Assembly (NCBI GenBank): GCA_037127255.1
Contig: JBANSL010000005.1
Coordinates: 79,551,160-79,615,159, forward strand
Reading direction: 5' to 3'
Length of the DNA: 64,000 bases
From: Persicaria tinctoria
Lineage: Eukaryota; Streptophyta; Magnoliopsida; Caryophyllales; Polygonaceae
The notes under the pieces are model-generated. The model saw only the letters and a list, made by a program, of their open reading frames with translations. It was not told where the DNA came from and did no database searches. Shown here in pieces: positions 10,643 to 21,679 of this stretch. The translations under genes and the position numbers were made by a program. Every line of letters begins with the position of its first letter. The first letter of the stretch is position 1.

Positions 10643-11999
10643 TGTTGTTAGGAGGAATTTCGAGACTTGCAATAATATAAAATATAAATAAATCACATCA
10701 AACCAGATTCCGTCCCTTGCAAATAATTACAAGACCTCCTCCTGATGCAGTAGCGGGAAGTCAGGATCGATCCACGAGGAAGCGTGTCAGCGGATCCTAG
10801 GCAGCGGTGGAATCTCACGAATGTCGACAACATGGTCCTCGATCTCGACTAAGGGTTAGTCGACAGGGGTCAGGCACAGTCGAACAGCGTAGCAGTCGCA
10901 GGCAGAGGTTTGTCGATGTCGATAAGGGGCTACTCGATGTCGAGTAGAGTCTTCGTCGACTTCGCTTCGTCTCATCGAGTACCTGCACAGTTAAGCTACA
11001 GCGATGCTAGATCGAAGATCAGTAACTCGAGGTCGACCAGGCTTGGTCGAGATCGAGTAGACAGAGAATTAAAACGAAATAAAGAAATAAAGTAAAGGCA
11101 AATGCTTTGGGACTTTCGAAATAAACTGTATGTAAAAAGGCTTCCAAGATTGGGGTTTGCAACAACGATAACCAAGCATGCATAAGGCAGAACCAAACAA
11201 ATTATCATGTAAATCGCATCAAAGGACTAAGCTTTCGCCTTTTCCAACAATTAGACAACTCTCTCAAGAAACCCTAATTGTCTCTACTAATTTTATGTTT
11301 ATAATCCAAGTTGTTAACATGGATCTCCATTAGACGGGTAATAAACACATAAACAAGTAGGAAGATGCTCAAACCATGATAAAGGTCGGATCTTTACCTC
11401 AAACACGCATGGCTATCGTCGGGCTCGCCCCAACCCTAGAAGTGGGTGGACTACTCACGCCTCATCGCAAACTCAGACATTGATTGAAAGGAAATAACTT
11501 GCATTAACTAAATTCAAAGCCTTTACAATCCTGGCAATCAACTCTCGTTGAAAGCCAAAATCCTAAAACCTCTGAACTCCCTAAACCGTCTCCCTGGAAC
11601 TACTACTCTAACTGAAATTGTCTTCCATAAAACTGAGCCCCATGGGCTTTATTTATAGCCTTCTATACCTTGCTACTCAAGGATAGAATATCTATATCTA
11701 TATCTAAAACTATATTTAAAAGCATAATGATAAATAAAAGTGATAAGGAATTAAATCTAAAATGTCTTATGCGGATAAAACTTCTTCTTCATGATGTAGC
11801 TTGATAGAATCGGATAGAATTCGGTCTTCCCGGCTCCAAGGACTCCAACTCCGAGTGGGATTCGTCAAGCCACGTCAACATAAATTGGCAAATAAACATA
11901 AACTACATAGATTCTGTACTATCTAACCCAAATGTATGCAAAGTATGCAGAAAACGATATTAAAGTTACTGTAAAATATGGAAAATTCAGCTCACAACA
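10643..11999 (-). repeat. 5' LTR (minus orientation) of the Gypsy-type element, internally deleted
   Basis: The 1357 bp repeat runs from TGTTGTTAGGAGG to CTCACAACA and matches 6175-8167 closely. It lacks about 636 bp corresponding to 7411-8048: the junction lies at CACGTCAACATAAATTGGC near 11880. In minus orientation it is the upstream LTR, next to the primer-binding site at 10624-10641. Confidence 0.9.
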
Positions 12000-12004
12000 C
12001 CAAT

Positions 12005-13530
12005 ATATATTCAAGGGGATAAACTACCATTTCCGGAGTTTGAAGATGGCTACACTTTTCAAATCTGAAGAGATTTGGAACTTGGTGGATCAAGGTTTCG
12101 AAGACACAAAACCTACTGAGCCTGATCAAAAATTGAGAGACAAGAAGAAGAAAGACTCTAAGGCATTGTTCATGATACAGTCGGCCTTAGATGAATATCG
12201 ATCTTTCCAAGGATAGTTGCCTCCCCAACTGCTCACGAAGCTTGGGATGTTCTGAGATAAGAATATATAGAAGACAAGAGGGTGATCACGGTCAAGTTGC
12301 AGTCACTAAGGAAAGATTTTGAAACTCTGGTGATGCACGAGAAGGAAACGGTTCAAGTGCTCTTGCCTCGAGTGTCAGGTATTGTAAACCATATGAGATC
12401 ATATGGAGAGAATGTGAGCAATGAAGCAATTGTGAGTAAGGTCCTTAGGAGCCCTACAAAGAAGTTTGACCATGTAGTTGCAACCAATGATGAATAAAAG
12501 GATCTATTTGTGTATAGATTTGAGGAGTTGACAAGCTCCTTGCAGGCTCACGAAGACACGGTAAGTAGAAAAAGTGAGCAAAAGGAAGAGAAGGTTTTCC
12601 ATGTTAAGGAAGAGAACCCAAAGATCAAGTCTGAGAGCTCATGCAACAAAGGTGGCTTTAGGGGTGGCTATAAAGCTCGAGGTAGCTACAGAAGAAGCCA
12701 TAGAGGTTGTGGCGGAGGAGGCTATGGCAGAGGACAGTTCAATGGCCCAGGAAAAGGAAATGGAGGTGATCAAGGGAAAGAGTCCAATAGGGGTCAAGGC
12801 AGTGACTCAAGATCTCAAAGGAGTAACATCAAATGCTACTATATATTATAAGAAATATGGAAACAAGGAAGCTTTCAGTTGGGAAAAGCATTAAAATGAG
12901 CAAAAAGAAGTGAATTACACAAAGAAGGTTGAGTATGAAGACATGTTATTCATGGCCTTGTCATCTATCACATAGTCTGCGAGTAGTTTGTGGTTCTTAG
13001 ATAGTGGTTGCTCAAACCACGTGTCTAGTTCAATGAGGCCGTTAAGAGATCTAGATGAGTCTAAGAAGGGGAGTGTTAAGCTTAGAGACAACAAAGTGTT
13101 GCAATTGGAAGAGAGCGGCACCATTGTGACTATAATTAACTATGCAAGGAGGAGAGAAGGTCTTGCATGATGTCCAATGGGTGCCTGGTCTTGCCCACAA
13201 TTTGTTAAGTGTAGGACAACTTCAAGGGACTGGATATTCACTTCTATTTGATGAGGATACCTGTGTGATCAAGGAGAAAATAACACGTGATATTGTTGTA
13301 AATGTAGCCATGACCAAGATCATAATGTTTCCTCTTGATTTGGAAATTAACAAATGTCAGTAGAGCCATGACAGCAAAAAGGAGTGATGACTCAAAGCTG
13401 TGGCATCAGAGGTACGAGCATTTGAATATTTCGAGTTCGAGAATGTTAAGCACAAAGTCAATGGTTTAGGGTTTGCCTAAGGTTGATGAGCTTGATTTGT
13501 GTGAAGGATGTGTGTATCTAAGGTATCGAT
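12005..13530 (+). pseudogene. Copia gag, protease and GAG-pre-integrase fragment
   Basis: This is the continuation of the Copia element begun at 6031. Gag blocks include FKSEEIWNLVDQGFEDTKPT, KKKDSKALFMIQSALDEYRS, SLRKDFETLVMHEKETV and MRSYGENVSNEAIVSKVLRS, as in plant Copia gag (UBN2-type). A glycine-rich RGG tract follows (12655-12800) where the zinc knuckle should be, now degenerate. The protease motif is FLDSGCSNHV, near 12992. A VLHDVQWVPGLAHNLLSVGQL block and a GAG-pre-integrase remnant (LWHQRYEHLN, CEGC) follow. Several stops and frameshifts break the frame. Homology stops near 13530, before the integrase core. Confidence 0.88.
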
Positions 13531-14591
13531 CTATCTAATTTTATCTAAAAACTGGGATAACCGTGTATAATCACATCCAGACGGCCCATTCCGAGCAACA
13601 GGCTGATCGGTACCGAGCACTATTCACCTCAATATGGCTTCTGGTCTTCAAATATATTCGAATCTCCATGTATCGCTTTACGGGTCGGTATAGAAGTCAG
13701 TTTGGCAACTGTGGACTGCAGTTCGTTCCTCAAATCACTATCTTTAGGATCGGCCGGTACCGAGCAACCTGGGTAGGTACACCCCTCGGTATGACCCTCT
13801 TCTTTTCCTGGCTTCCGCTCGGTCTGGGGCTCGGCTTCCCTCTCTTTAGGCTCGGTTTGGCTTCTCTAGAGCTCGATTTTGCCCCCTTTGCCTACGTTCT
13901 TGCTCATTTCACTTCCATTCTTCTTGTGCTTTCTTCGACCCCTCATAATGCTCTAAAATAGCTTCGAAACAGCTTCAAAAACCTGTAAAACATAACAAAA
14001 GCTTTTGTAGACCTCTATATCTCAAGAAATATGAAAACATGTTCAAACTACACTAAGCCTAACACAAACACTAAGAAAAAGACTCAATTTGCCACAAAAG
14101 GCTATAAAATATGACTAAAAACATAAACATTAGCCATCGTGAACTGGAATTCCACTTACGCTTCATTTCATCTACGGACGATTTCTGGCCCTTTACGCAC
14201 ATGCTATCCGTTGACCACCGCATTTGTCTCGAACTTTCTTTTGAGGACCTCTACCTGGTTTGTATTGGGATGTGACGCGTCAAATCCTTTGGTCCATTTC
14301 AAGTTGATGGCTATCTGTTAAATAAATGAGATTTAATTAACGATAGATTAGAAAAAAAAAATTTACCATATATGTGAATTTTATTTATAGTTAGAGAGAA
14401 TCTAAAGAAAAGAGATTTAGATTATATATAATCTGTTGAATTTTTTTTTATATCTATATTTTTTTGGGGGGGGGGGGGGGAATTATTTATATGTAGATTA
14501 GTATTCATATTTATTGAAATACATTTAGATTATTTATAATATTGTATTAATGTATTCTCCGTACACGAGACGAGAGCTATACTAGTATAGC
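13531..14591. other. Spacer upstream of the methyltransferase, no gene recognised
   Basis: The stretch includes CTCGGT-rich sequence at 13760-13890 and an AT-rich part containing a G17 homopolymer near 14464. It is duplicated at 53320-54380. The 132-codon ORF at 13563-13961 shows no recognisable motif and I do not call it. An 18 bp perfect palindrome, AGCTATACTAGTATAGCT, lies at 14575-14592 just before the MITE. Confidence 0.6.
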
Positions 14592-14599
14592 TACATAAG

Positions 14600-14839
14600 G
14601 AGTGAAAATCCTCTACAACTCTTTATACACCTTTACATGAGACACAAAATTAATTTTGTTAAATATTTATGAGTAAAAAAATAAAAAAAATTTGTATAAT
14701 TTTTTCATGAAAGAGTATATTTTAAAAAAATATTAAAATTATTAGTAGTATCAAATCATCATTCTTTCAATTTTAATATTTAACACAATTAATTTTGTAT
14801 CATACTCGTGTATAATGGGTAGTTAGGATTTTCACACTA
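14600..14839. mobile_element. hAT-like MITE inserted in the methyltransferase TATA box
   Basis: The ends are GAGTGAAAATCCTC and, on the opposite strand, GTGTGAAAATCCTA, a terminal inverted repeat of about 11 bp. Flanking 8-mers are TACATAAG (14592-14599) and TATATAAG (14840-14847), an 8 bp target duplication with one change. The paralogous promoter at 49565-49572 carries a single TATATAAG with no insert. A longer version of the same element sits at 54389-54733. Confidence 0.85.
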
Positions 14840-14847
14840 TATATAAG
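14838..14847 (+). promoter_or_regulatory. TATA box of the O-methyltransferase
   Basis: TATATATAAG lies 68 bases upstream of the ATG, at a suitable distance for a short 5' UTR. It is the right-hand copy of the MITE target duplication, so the gene kept a TATA element after the insertion. A transcription start about 30 bases downstream would leave a leader of roughly 40 bases. Promoter function is inferred. Confidence 0.65.
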
Positions 14848-14914
14848 TGGCCAATTGTTTTGATGAAACTATAACATTTGATCAAAGGGGTAAAAACTAA
14901 AAATAAACACTTGA

Positions 14915-17516
14915 ATGGCAGCCTCAAACACTCCATTCTCAACCGCCTCTCTCAACGGCGCCTCCGAAACCATCACGCCTTACAACGAAACCGAGGTAGG
15001 CGCCTATGCAGAGCAGATCTGCAACATGATCCCGTTCCCGATGGTGATGCAGGCAGCGATCGAGCTCGACCTGTTCGAGATCATCGCCGCCGAGGAGAGA
15101 TCCGGCCGCCAAATCTCCGCGGCGGAGATCGCCGATCGGTTGCAGACGGCGGACAAGGAGCAGGCGGCCGATAAGCTGGACCGGATGCTGCGCCTGCTCG
15201 CTGCCTTTTCGGTGGTGACGAGCTCAGTCGAGGGCGGCGGACGGCGAGTTTACAAGCTGTCGCCGGTGGGGAGGTATTTCGCTAGAAACGAGGACGGCGC
15301 GTCGTTTGCGCCGTTTCTGACTTTCCATCAGGATGAGGTTATGCTTCCCAGCTGGTACGGTTTTCGATTCATATTAATTGATTGCACGAAACATGTTTAT
15401 CGATCACACAACCAATTAACCATTTATAAAACTGAGTATGAATATATTTTGTTCTAAAACCAATAAATTAACCTTTTTTAGCCAGAAAACAAATTAACTA
15501 TTTAAGGAGTAGCTACTAGCTAGAGTACACTAATCTTATCATAGGTTTCCTTTGGGGTCTTTTTCGGTTATGGATCGAAAAAGGTTGAAACTTATAGTTT
15601 GATAATGATGTAATATATATATAGACTTGTTTTATGATTTCAACGGTCCCAATCATAACTTGAGGCACAAACAAAGTTTTCTTAACAATACTGAGTACTG
15701 AGTACTGAGTATACAAATTTCAAATTTTTTAAAGGGTAAAAAACTATATAAAATAATAATGTTTTAAATTATTTTTTTTAATAATCTCATAATTATTGAC
15801 GACAAGTATAATATTATTTAAAAAAATTATTATAAAAATGAATATTTAATATATTTTTTACCATTATAAAACTACCTTATTTAAAAAAGTCAATTAAAAG
15901 AAAACGGAGGGAGTACTAATTTGTTTTATTGTCCATCATTTGCGACAACTCACTTCACTTAGGGTCGTTTAGTTTAAATTTTAAAAAATAAAAAAAATAA
16001 AATGATACTAATCCATTAATATATAATTCAATATATATTGTTAAAAACATTTAATCATTAACCTTTTTTAAATTTTTTATAAAAAAATTAATTTTATTTT
16101 TCTTTCCATCACTCCACTACATAACCATACTTCGTTTACTCCTATACGACCGAACGAGCTTTAGCGGGATTGGAGTTGGAAGTAGGTGGTTTTCGGGGAG
16201 TCCATAATATATTTATCGAAATTGGGGTGTTCATGTGGAAGATGCCTTGACCCAACAGTCCTGAATGTTGACCGGTTGGCTCGTCCTCATCCTCGTTGCC
16301 AACTTCCAAGGGTGAAAATATTTATTTTTATTTTTTGGTTGGGAAACGACTAAAATGCCTTTCAATTACTGTAGTTGTGTCCCACACCAAACTTCATTTT
16401 GAAGCTCACGTGGCTGCTGAGATTCTCACAGCCAACAACCTAGTCAGTCATCTGATTCATATCACCAACCAACCCACTGAACTTTAATAGTTAGCTGACA
16501 AATCAAGGTAGCTCAGCTGCTGACATCGATGCCGAGTTAGGCTTGTTCTTTTATTAAACAAGCTGAGTGTGAATATATTTTTAACCCAAGTTGAAAAAAT
16601 CCAAAAAATGAGCTTATACTTATGAAAGTCGAGATTAATTTGTAGGAGGAAGCTAAAAGATGCAGTAATTGATGGAGGAGAGCCTTTCACAAAGGTTCAT
16701 GGGATGAACCAATTCGACTACTCAGGGGTGGACTCAAGGTACAACCAAGCCTTCACCCAGGGGATGTTCAACCAGACCACCATTGTCATGAAGCAAGTCA
16801 TACAACACTACAAGGGTTTCGAGACCCTTAAACAGCTCACCGACGTTGGTGGTGGTGTCGGTCATGTGCTTAAAATCGTCGTGTCTACATATCCAACGCT
16901 CAAGGGCCTCAACTTCGACTTGCCTCATGTCATAAAGCACGGGGTCTCCTTCCCCGGTACAAATTGCAAACTCATTTGCTTCAATTTTCTTTCCAATATA
17001 TGATTAATGTTCTTATTGATCGATGATTGTGTTTGCATTGCATTATTGAATTGTTTAGGCGTTCAACATGTTAGCGGTGATATGTTTGAGAGCGTACCAG
17101 GTCCTACCGAAGCCATTTTCATGAAGGTATGTATATGTATTGTAATGTAGTCGGGCCAGGCTTGTCGATCCTAAGTAAATTAAAGTTATGTTAATTGCAA
17201 TTTGTGATTGATTTTGCAGTGGATTCTCCATGATTGGGACGACGAGCTCTGTGTGAAGCTGTTGAAGAACTGCTATAATGCACTGTCGAAGGACGGAAAG
17301 GTGATCATCCTTGAGCATGTTCTGGCGGATGAACCAGAGACTACATCAGCAGCGAAAGTCGTGTTCCTATCGGATGTTCTGATGATGACTCAGACTCCGA
17401 AGGGAAGGGAGAGAACCAAGAAGGAGTTCATAGCCTTGGCTAATGCAGCTGGTTTTACCGCCGTCAAATTTGCAGCATACGTTTGTAATTTCTGGGTTAT
17501 GGAATTTCACAAGTGA
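14915..17516 (+). CDS. Class II plant O-methyltransferase (COMT-like), 4 exons
   Basis: Exons are 14915-15354, 16646-16956, 17059-17126 and 17220-17516, all with GT-AG borders and matching phases, giving 371 residues, usual for the family. It should transfer a methyl group from S-adenosylmethionine to a phenolic hydroxyl in the cytosol. The N-terminal dimerisation domain (exon 1) contains MIPFPMVMQAAIELDLFEII. The C-terminal domain has the SAM motif LTDVGGGVGH, then NFDLPHVI, the catalytic-base motif LHDWDDELC and KVIILEHVL. Around the substrate pocket, classical COMT residues appear replaced: the TAFEYHG-like stretch reads NQFDYSG and the MNQ-like stretch reads FHQ. It may therefore act on a substrate other than caffeate or 5-hydroxyferulate. 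The ATG is the first after the TATA box and is shared by two paralogues. No stop or frameshift is seen; it may be active. Confidence 0.9.
15456..16560. other. Insertion-like sequence in intron 1 of the methyltransferase
   Basis: Intron 1 is 1291 bases here against 218 in the copy at 55219-55436. Both begin and end with the same sequence, so about 1.1 kb was gained here or lost there. The extra part is AT-rich and contains a short TACTGAG tandem (near 15693-15712) and a CGGAGGGAGTA motif near 15905 like a Stowaway MITE end. No coding sequence is supported. Confidence 0.6.
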
Positions 17517-17706
17517 GGTTTGGACGTGGTTTAATTACCAGTGTTGAATAAGCTTTCTAGTATTGGGGAGTGAATTTTAAGATCAACTAGTACTTCCGGT
17601 TTGCTGATGATGTTATGGTTGGAGACTTGGAGGATGTCTAGTAAGAGGTCTTCGTCATGTAGCTCTCCAAGGCTTGATATGGAACTAAGGTTACGAGTGA
17701 GATTAA
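17517..17706 (+). other. 3' flank of the methyltransferase
   Basis: About 190 bases follow the TGA stop. An AATAAG at 17548-17553 is a possible weak polyadenylation signal. The sequence FADDVMVGDLEDV, readable near 17597-17635, recalls a LINE reverse transcriptase motif C, but the match is too short to call. Confidence 0.4.
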
Positions 17707-17762
17707 CTTATTATTATTATTATTATTATTATTATATTATTATTATTATTAATAATAATAAA
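17707..17762. repeat. Palindromic (TTA)n(TAA)n tail of non-LTR element copy 1
   Basis: The plus strand reads TTATTATTA repeats changing to AATAATAATAAA next to the end of the minus-strand ORF. Read in element orientation it is the 3' tail: (TTA)n followed by (TAA)n, which is self-complementary. The same arrangement ends copies 2 and 3 at 58665-58768 and 60771-60850. Confidence 0.8.
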
Positions 17763-18546
17763 ATGAATTACACAAAACTAATTGGAAGTCTCGTAACAAA
17801 TTGAGCTCCAACCCCATTCTGAATAGTAAATCCAACTCTATGAAATAAGAAATCACCATTATTAGACCCCGCCCCATGACTCTTCGTAACCAATTGAACC
17901 CGCTTCATAAAGCCAATAGCATCATCTCTCAGTTCCCCCAAAGTAGAGAACGCAAATGCCATGAAGCAATACCCTTTAGTAGCACAAATATCTGCATACT
18001 TCTTCTCCTTACTTTCAGTCGCTTGGGAAACCGTCTTGCTAGGTATAAAGGAATCATTAGCTCTAGTTGTAAATGGTGAAGCCCCAACCACATCGACACA
18101 AGTGTCCATACGTTTGTCCCACCCAGAAACCAACAAATCACTTGGCCGCAGCTCAACACCATCATCACTGGTCATACCAGTACGCGCTTCCTTCTGAACT
18201 GCGATACCTGCCTTATAACAAATGTCTGTCAAAACATCTCGTACCATATTGTGTCGGTGCTTAGTCCCGATGCCTCGACTGCAAAGTAGAGCATGATCTC
18301 CAAAAGGGTCCATCTTATCCAGCTCACAACTGGGACGGGTCGGATACCCACTAAACATAGGAATCGAGAGATGGTATTGAAGGACAGAACGAAACTGGCG
18401 AGACGGAATGGTCTGAGCAAGGCCCTCAATGGGAGTAGTCAACAAAAAATCATGTGCTCTTTCTCCTCTCACTGCTTACAAAACCTGCAGCTGCCTTGAA
18501 GTCGGATTGAGTGTGGACACCAAGTTGTCATCAATGAACTTGAAGA
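17763..18546 (-). pseudogene. Non-LTR retrotransposon with restriction-like endonuclease, 5'-truncated copy 1
   Basis: The minus strand encodes the C-terminal 260 or so residues of the element family seen intact at 60854-64000. Visible are IEGLAQTIPSRQFRSVL, a CCHC-like block (PSCELDKMDPFGDHALLC, then HRHN) and the endonuclease-like RPSD...DVVG segment. One of the usual cysteines is replaced (TRPSC instead of TCPSC), and a TAA lies before AVRGERAHD. Similarity starts abruptly at about 18546, equivalent to FKFIDDNLVST. This is a 5' truncation of the kind produced by target-primed reverse transcription. Confidence 0.85.
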
Positions 18547-18699
18547 TGTAGGGGTTAGTTTTCTAGTATTTTAATTATTATTATTATCAAGAACGGGTTA
18601 ATTTTCTAGTATTTTAATTATTTTAGTTTTTTTTATCCAACGGTAGGGTCTTAACCTATAATATTAATAGTAATCGAGTCTAAACACCTGCAGAGGTAG
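18547..18699. other. Spacer with short tandem duplication
   Basis: GGGTTARTTTTCTAGTATTT occurs twice (18550 and 18595 regions), separated by an ATT repeat. This could be a target-site duplication or a slippage product beside the truncated non-LTR copy. Confidence 0.4.
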
Positions 18700-19330
18700 G
18701 GGTGTTCAAAAACTGGGAAACGAAAGGAGGACAAACATTAAGTTCAGTAAAGGAACTAGTTAAGCTTAGTGACCAATTAGCTAAAGCATCATTCCCTTGG
18801 ATGACCCTAACCTCCCTCATGTAGTAAACGGAGGCACTGGTCTATGAGATAGAAATCCTGGTGTTGGCTATGACCCCTAGAGCATAGTACTTCACACACT
18901 CCACTCGCATTAGTCTCCAGGCCATAAGGGGACGTGGCCACTGTAACGTTGAGGCAATGCACAACCCGTGCAAGATCGCCCATAGCTCCAAAGTAAAGGT
19001 GGTGCAGATACAACATTTAAAAGTGTATGCGCTCATTAAGTTCCCATTCAAGTCTCAAAACAGACCATTTCCCCTGGCATGCCCGAGGTCACCCTTTGAG
19101 ACAGCATCCGTATTTAACTTAATCTAGTTCGACGGTGGCTGTTCCCATGTGGGAGATGTAAGGGTCCTGGTCACGATTCCAAAAGAAGTGTCGTCTGACG
19201 CTTCAGTCATGAAGGAGTTATAGACTCTGGCCTATTTCAAAGCTAAATCAGTCAATGTAGCCACATCGTCAAAACCTTCAAAGAGTAGGTTGTTCAATAA
19301 GTTCTTCCCCCGAATGAACAATATTAAATG
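18700..19330 (-). pseudogene. RNase H-like domain (RVT_3 type) relic of a LINE
   Basis: Read on the minus strand in pieces, the sequence follows the plant LINE RNase H pattern: WEQPPSN then IKLNTDAVSKGDLGHARG, LELWAILHGLCIA, an ETNASGVCEVL segment and VRVIQGNDALANW. Equivalents in intact domains are PPPxGWxKLNTDGA, AELWAIxxGLxxA, ETDSxxVxxLL and REGNxxADxLA. The frame is broken by stops and shifts between these blocks. No reverse transcriptase is attached on either side. Confidence 0.6.
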
Positions 19331-19578
19331 ACCTCCAACCGTCTTACTTTTTGGCATACATCAAGCGACGGGTATAGTCCTATGTTCGCCGCTTGAGTGA
19401 ATGGTATTCAATGAACCCAACCGATTTACCTTTTTCTAACACTCAGACGACGAACATATTCCTATGTTCATGGCCTGAGTAAATCCATCATTTTAATAAC
19501 TTATTATTATTTTGTTTATTCATTCCCGACCTCTCGATCGATCTACCAAATCAGTTATTTATTTTATACTGTATATAG
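19331..19578. other. Spacer before the BAHD exon
   Basis: The sequence contains two related blocks around GACGGGTATAGTCCTATGTTC and GACGAACATATTCCTATGTTC (19369 and 19442 regions), suggesting a small repeat or MITE relic. The right end is the intron 3' end (TGTATATAG) of the acyltransferase. No first exon of that gene is found. Confidence 0.45.
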
Positions 19579-20874
19579 ATACCAGGTTACTCGCTTGTCG
19601 TGTAGAGGATTCATACTTGCCTTAAGGTTCAACCACTTAGTGAGTGACGGAGAAGGTGTATCCCAATTCCTATCCACGATGACTGAGTTCACACGTGGTG
19701 CCTCAGCCCCTTTCATCCTCCCGGTTTGGCAACGCCATTTCCTCAACTCACGTGACCCTAATCACGTGACTCATAACGACAACCACGATATCATAAATTC
19801 TCACCCTATGGAAAACCCCGACGAGAACATGGTCTATCGCTCGTTCTTATTTAGAGATGAAGATGTAGCCACCCTCCGAGGCCGGATAGAACCACATCTC
19901 CAACCCTACTGCACAAACTTTGAGCTGTTAGCATCTGCCATCTGGCACTGTCGAACTGTCAGCCTTGAGTACAAGACGGAAGAAGAACAAGTACAGTTGG
20001 CATTCCCTATCAGCACTCGACACAACAAGTTTAACCCTCTCCTTCCAAACGGCTACTGTGGGAACGCAGTTACTCTGGCTACGACAGTCTCCCCAGGTAG
20101 CAAGATTTATTATGACAGCAGCCTCAACTACACCGTGGAGGTTGTGAAGAAGGACAAAGGCACCATGATGGACAAATACAAGAGATCATTGATTGGTCCC
20201 TCGATTTTAAGGGGCAATCACATAACATTGGAGGATTATTTGTACTTTATCTCTGATATAACTCATATTGGGTTATCAAGTCTGGATTTCAGATGGGGGA
20301 AGCCTGTATATGGCGGTGCAACAAACAATAATATACCTCATCTGTCAACCATGATGAAGTGTGGAATATGCAGATATAAAGCACGCAAATACTCTAGAAG
20401 GGGGGGTTGAATAGAGTATGCAAACTTTTCGCAAACACAAAAATATATAGTAAGACTTTACCACCAGAAGTAAGACCTTATCTGAGAAACAAAAACAAGT
20501 TAATAAGAAGTTGTGAACAAGTAATAATGCGAAAGTAAAGAACAGAAAGTAAAGGACACGATACTTGTTAACGAGGTTCGGCACAACCGCCTACGTCCCC
20601 GCCTAGGGTTATCCAACCCGTAGGATTCAACACAACTTTATTTCACTTTATCTTATGAGCCCTAGATACAACCTCTAGAAGACCTTTCCTCTTATAGACT
20701 AACTTCCTATCTAGCAACCCAAGCACACTAGTGAAACAAAGCTCTATGGATACCGAAGTACCCTATACGTTTGGGTAAAAAACCCTTAGTATAACCTAGA
20801 TGAATTGTACTATAAAGCTCGAATGAAAACCTCACACACTCGAATTAAATATAACACTTAGCAAAGAGAGCGAT

Positions 20875-21261
20875 GTGAGATCGAAGGCTTTGCAGGAGAC
20901 GAGACTTGCTGTAAATCGTTATGCGCTTGAGGATCTGATGTCGTTCGTGCGTGACGATGACTCTGAGGACGATTTGAGGACAAATCGAAGTCAAGTGGAG
21001 GAGAATGATGCCGTTCAAATATCGATGACTCCTGGTGACATTGAGGACAACATGAAGGTTCCATTCGATGGTCCTATCACTCGTGCAAGGGCCAAGAAGA
21101 TTCAAACTGCAACTAAAGCCTTTCTTGTCCGTCACCATGGAACTTTAGAGCAAGGGTTCAGGCCACCCTGGATCACTTGGCTCAAGGTTACACCACCAGC
21201 ACCGGATGTGAGCTTGCGTCCACACTCAGAGCTCATGAAGACTCGTCTACACCCGCCTTGA
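20875..21261 (+). pseudogene. C-terminal end of a Gypsy polyprotein
   Basis: A 128-codon ORF contains DNMKVPFDGPITRARAKKIQ. The GPxTRARAKK motif is the usual C-terminal tail of Gypsy polyproteins just before the 3' untranslated region and LTR. Downstream sequence has the expected LTR-like look, with A/T-rich blocks then a transcribed-looking CTTGTGTTCTTGAGAATTG stretch. The rest of pol is absent. The start of this ORF is not a real start. Confidence 0.65.
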
Positions 21262-21679
21262 TCTAGACACACATGACATGGCCGAATGGGCTTGGCCGAG
21301 TGGGCTTGACCGAGTGGGCCTTGTGGGCCGAGTTCCATGTTATTAATTAATTTGTTATTTTATGCAATTAGATAAATAAGGTGGAATTAATTATATCTCT
21401 TCTAGATATAATCCTTGGCCACCAAGTTATTAAATATCTATCTTATTAGGATTTATTTATCTTAGATTTATTTCATTTATCTTTAGATAGAATTAATCTA
21501 TCTAAACCCCTTTCCTTTGCAAGGAAGGATTGGTTAGATCTCTCATAAGTTTTCTATATATTCATGTTATGCAACTTTGAATTAATCATATTGAAATAGA
21601 ATTGAGAACCCCTTTATGGATTAAAGGGTTCTTTGTTATCAATCCAAACTACTATCAAAGCTCTTGTGTTCTTGAGAAT

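Larger units (their letters stand above)
6175..11999 (-). mobile_element. Non-autonomous Gypsy-type LTR element (LARD-like), complete with target duplication
   Basis: Two long direct repeats (6175-8167 and 10643-11999) flank an internal region. The 5 bp target duplication CCAAT is at 6170-6174 and 12000-12004. Orientation is minus. The complement of 10624-10641 contains TGGCGCCGTTGCCGGGGAA next to the LTR, a primer-binding site typical of Athila/Tat-type Gypsy elements. The complement near 8168-8215 gives GAGGACAAGCAA and TATGGGGTGTT, a purine-rich tract common before the 3' LTR of such elements. No protease, reverse transcriptase or integrase is present; only two gag-region ORFs are seen. 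It therefore depends on proteins of another element. Confidence 0.9.
12036..17391 (+). repeat. Segmental duplication, copy 1 (Copia fragment plus O-methyltransferase)
   Basis: From GAGTTTGAAGATGG at 12036 to the exon 4 sequence GTGTTCCTATC at 17391, this block matches 51820-56171 closely throughout. The main length differences are about 1.1 kb of extra sequence in intron 1 here (15456-16560) and a longer MITE in copy 2. Both blocks contain the truncated Copia piece, the spacer, the MITE in the TATA box and the methyltransferase gene. Confidence 0.95.

Noticed and set aside
13563..13961. 132-codon frame upstream of the methyltransferase (and its duplicate at 53350)
   Set aside because: Open in both copies but without any recognised domain; duplication alone explains the conservation, and the composition looks like LTR or spacer sequence.
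14463..14482. Poly-G run of about 17 bases (and near 54257)
   Set aside because: Possible quadruplex-forming tract, but its length differs between the duplicates and it may partly be a sequencing artefact.
17597..17640. FADDVMV-like peptide after the methyltransferase, resembling LINE reverse transcriptase motif C
   Set aside because: Only about 14 residues match and stops follow at once; chance cannot be excluded.
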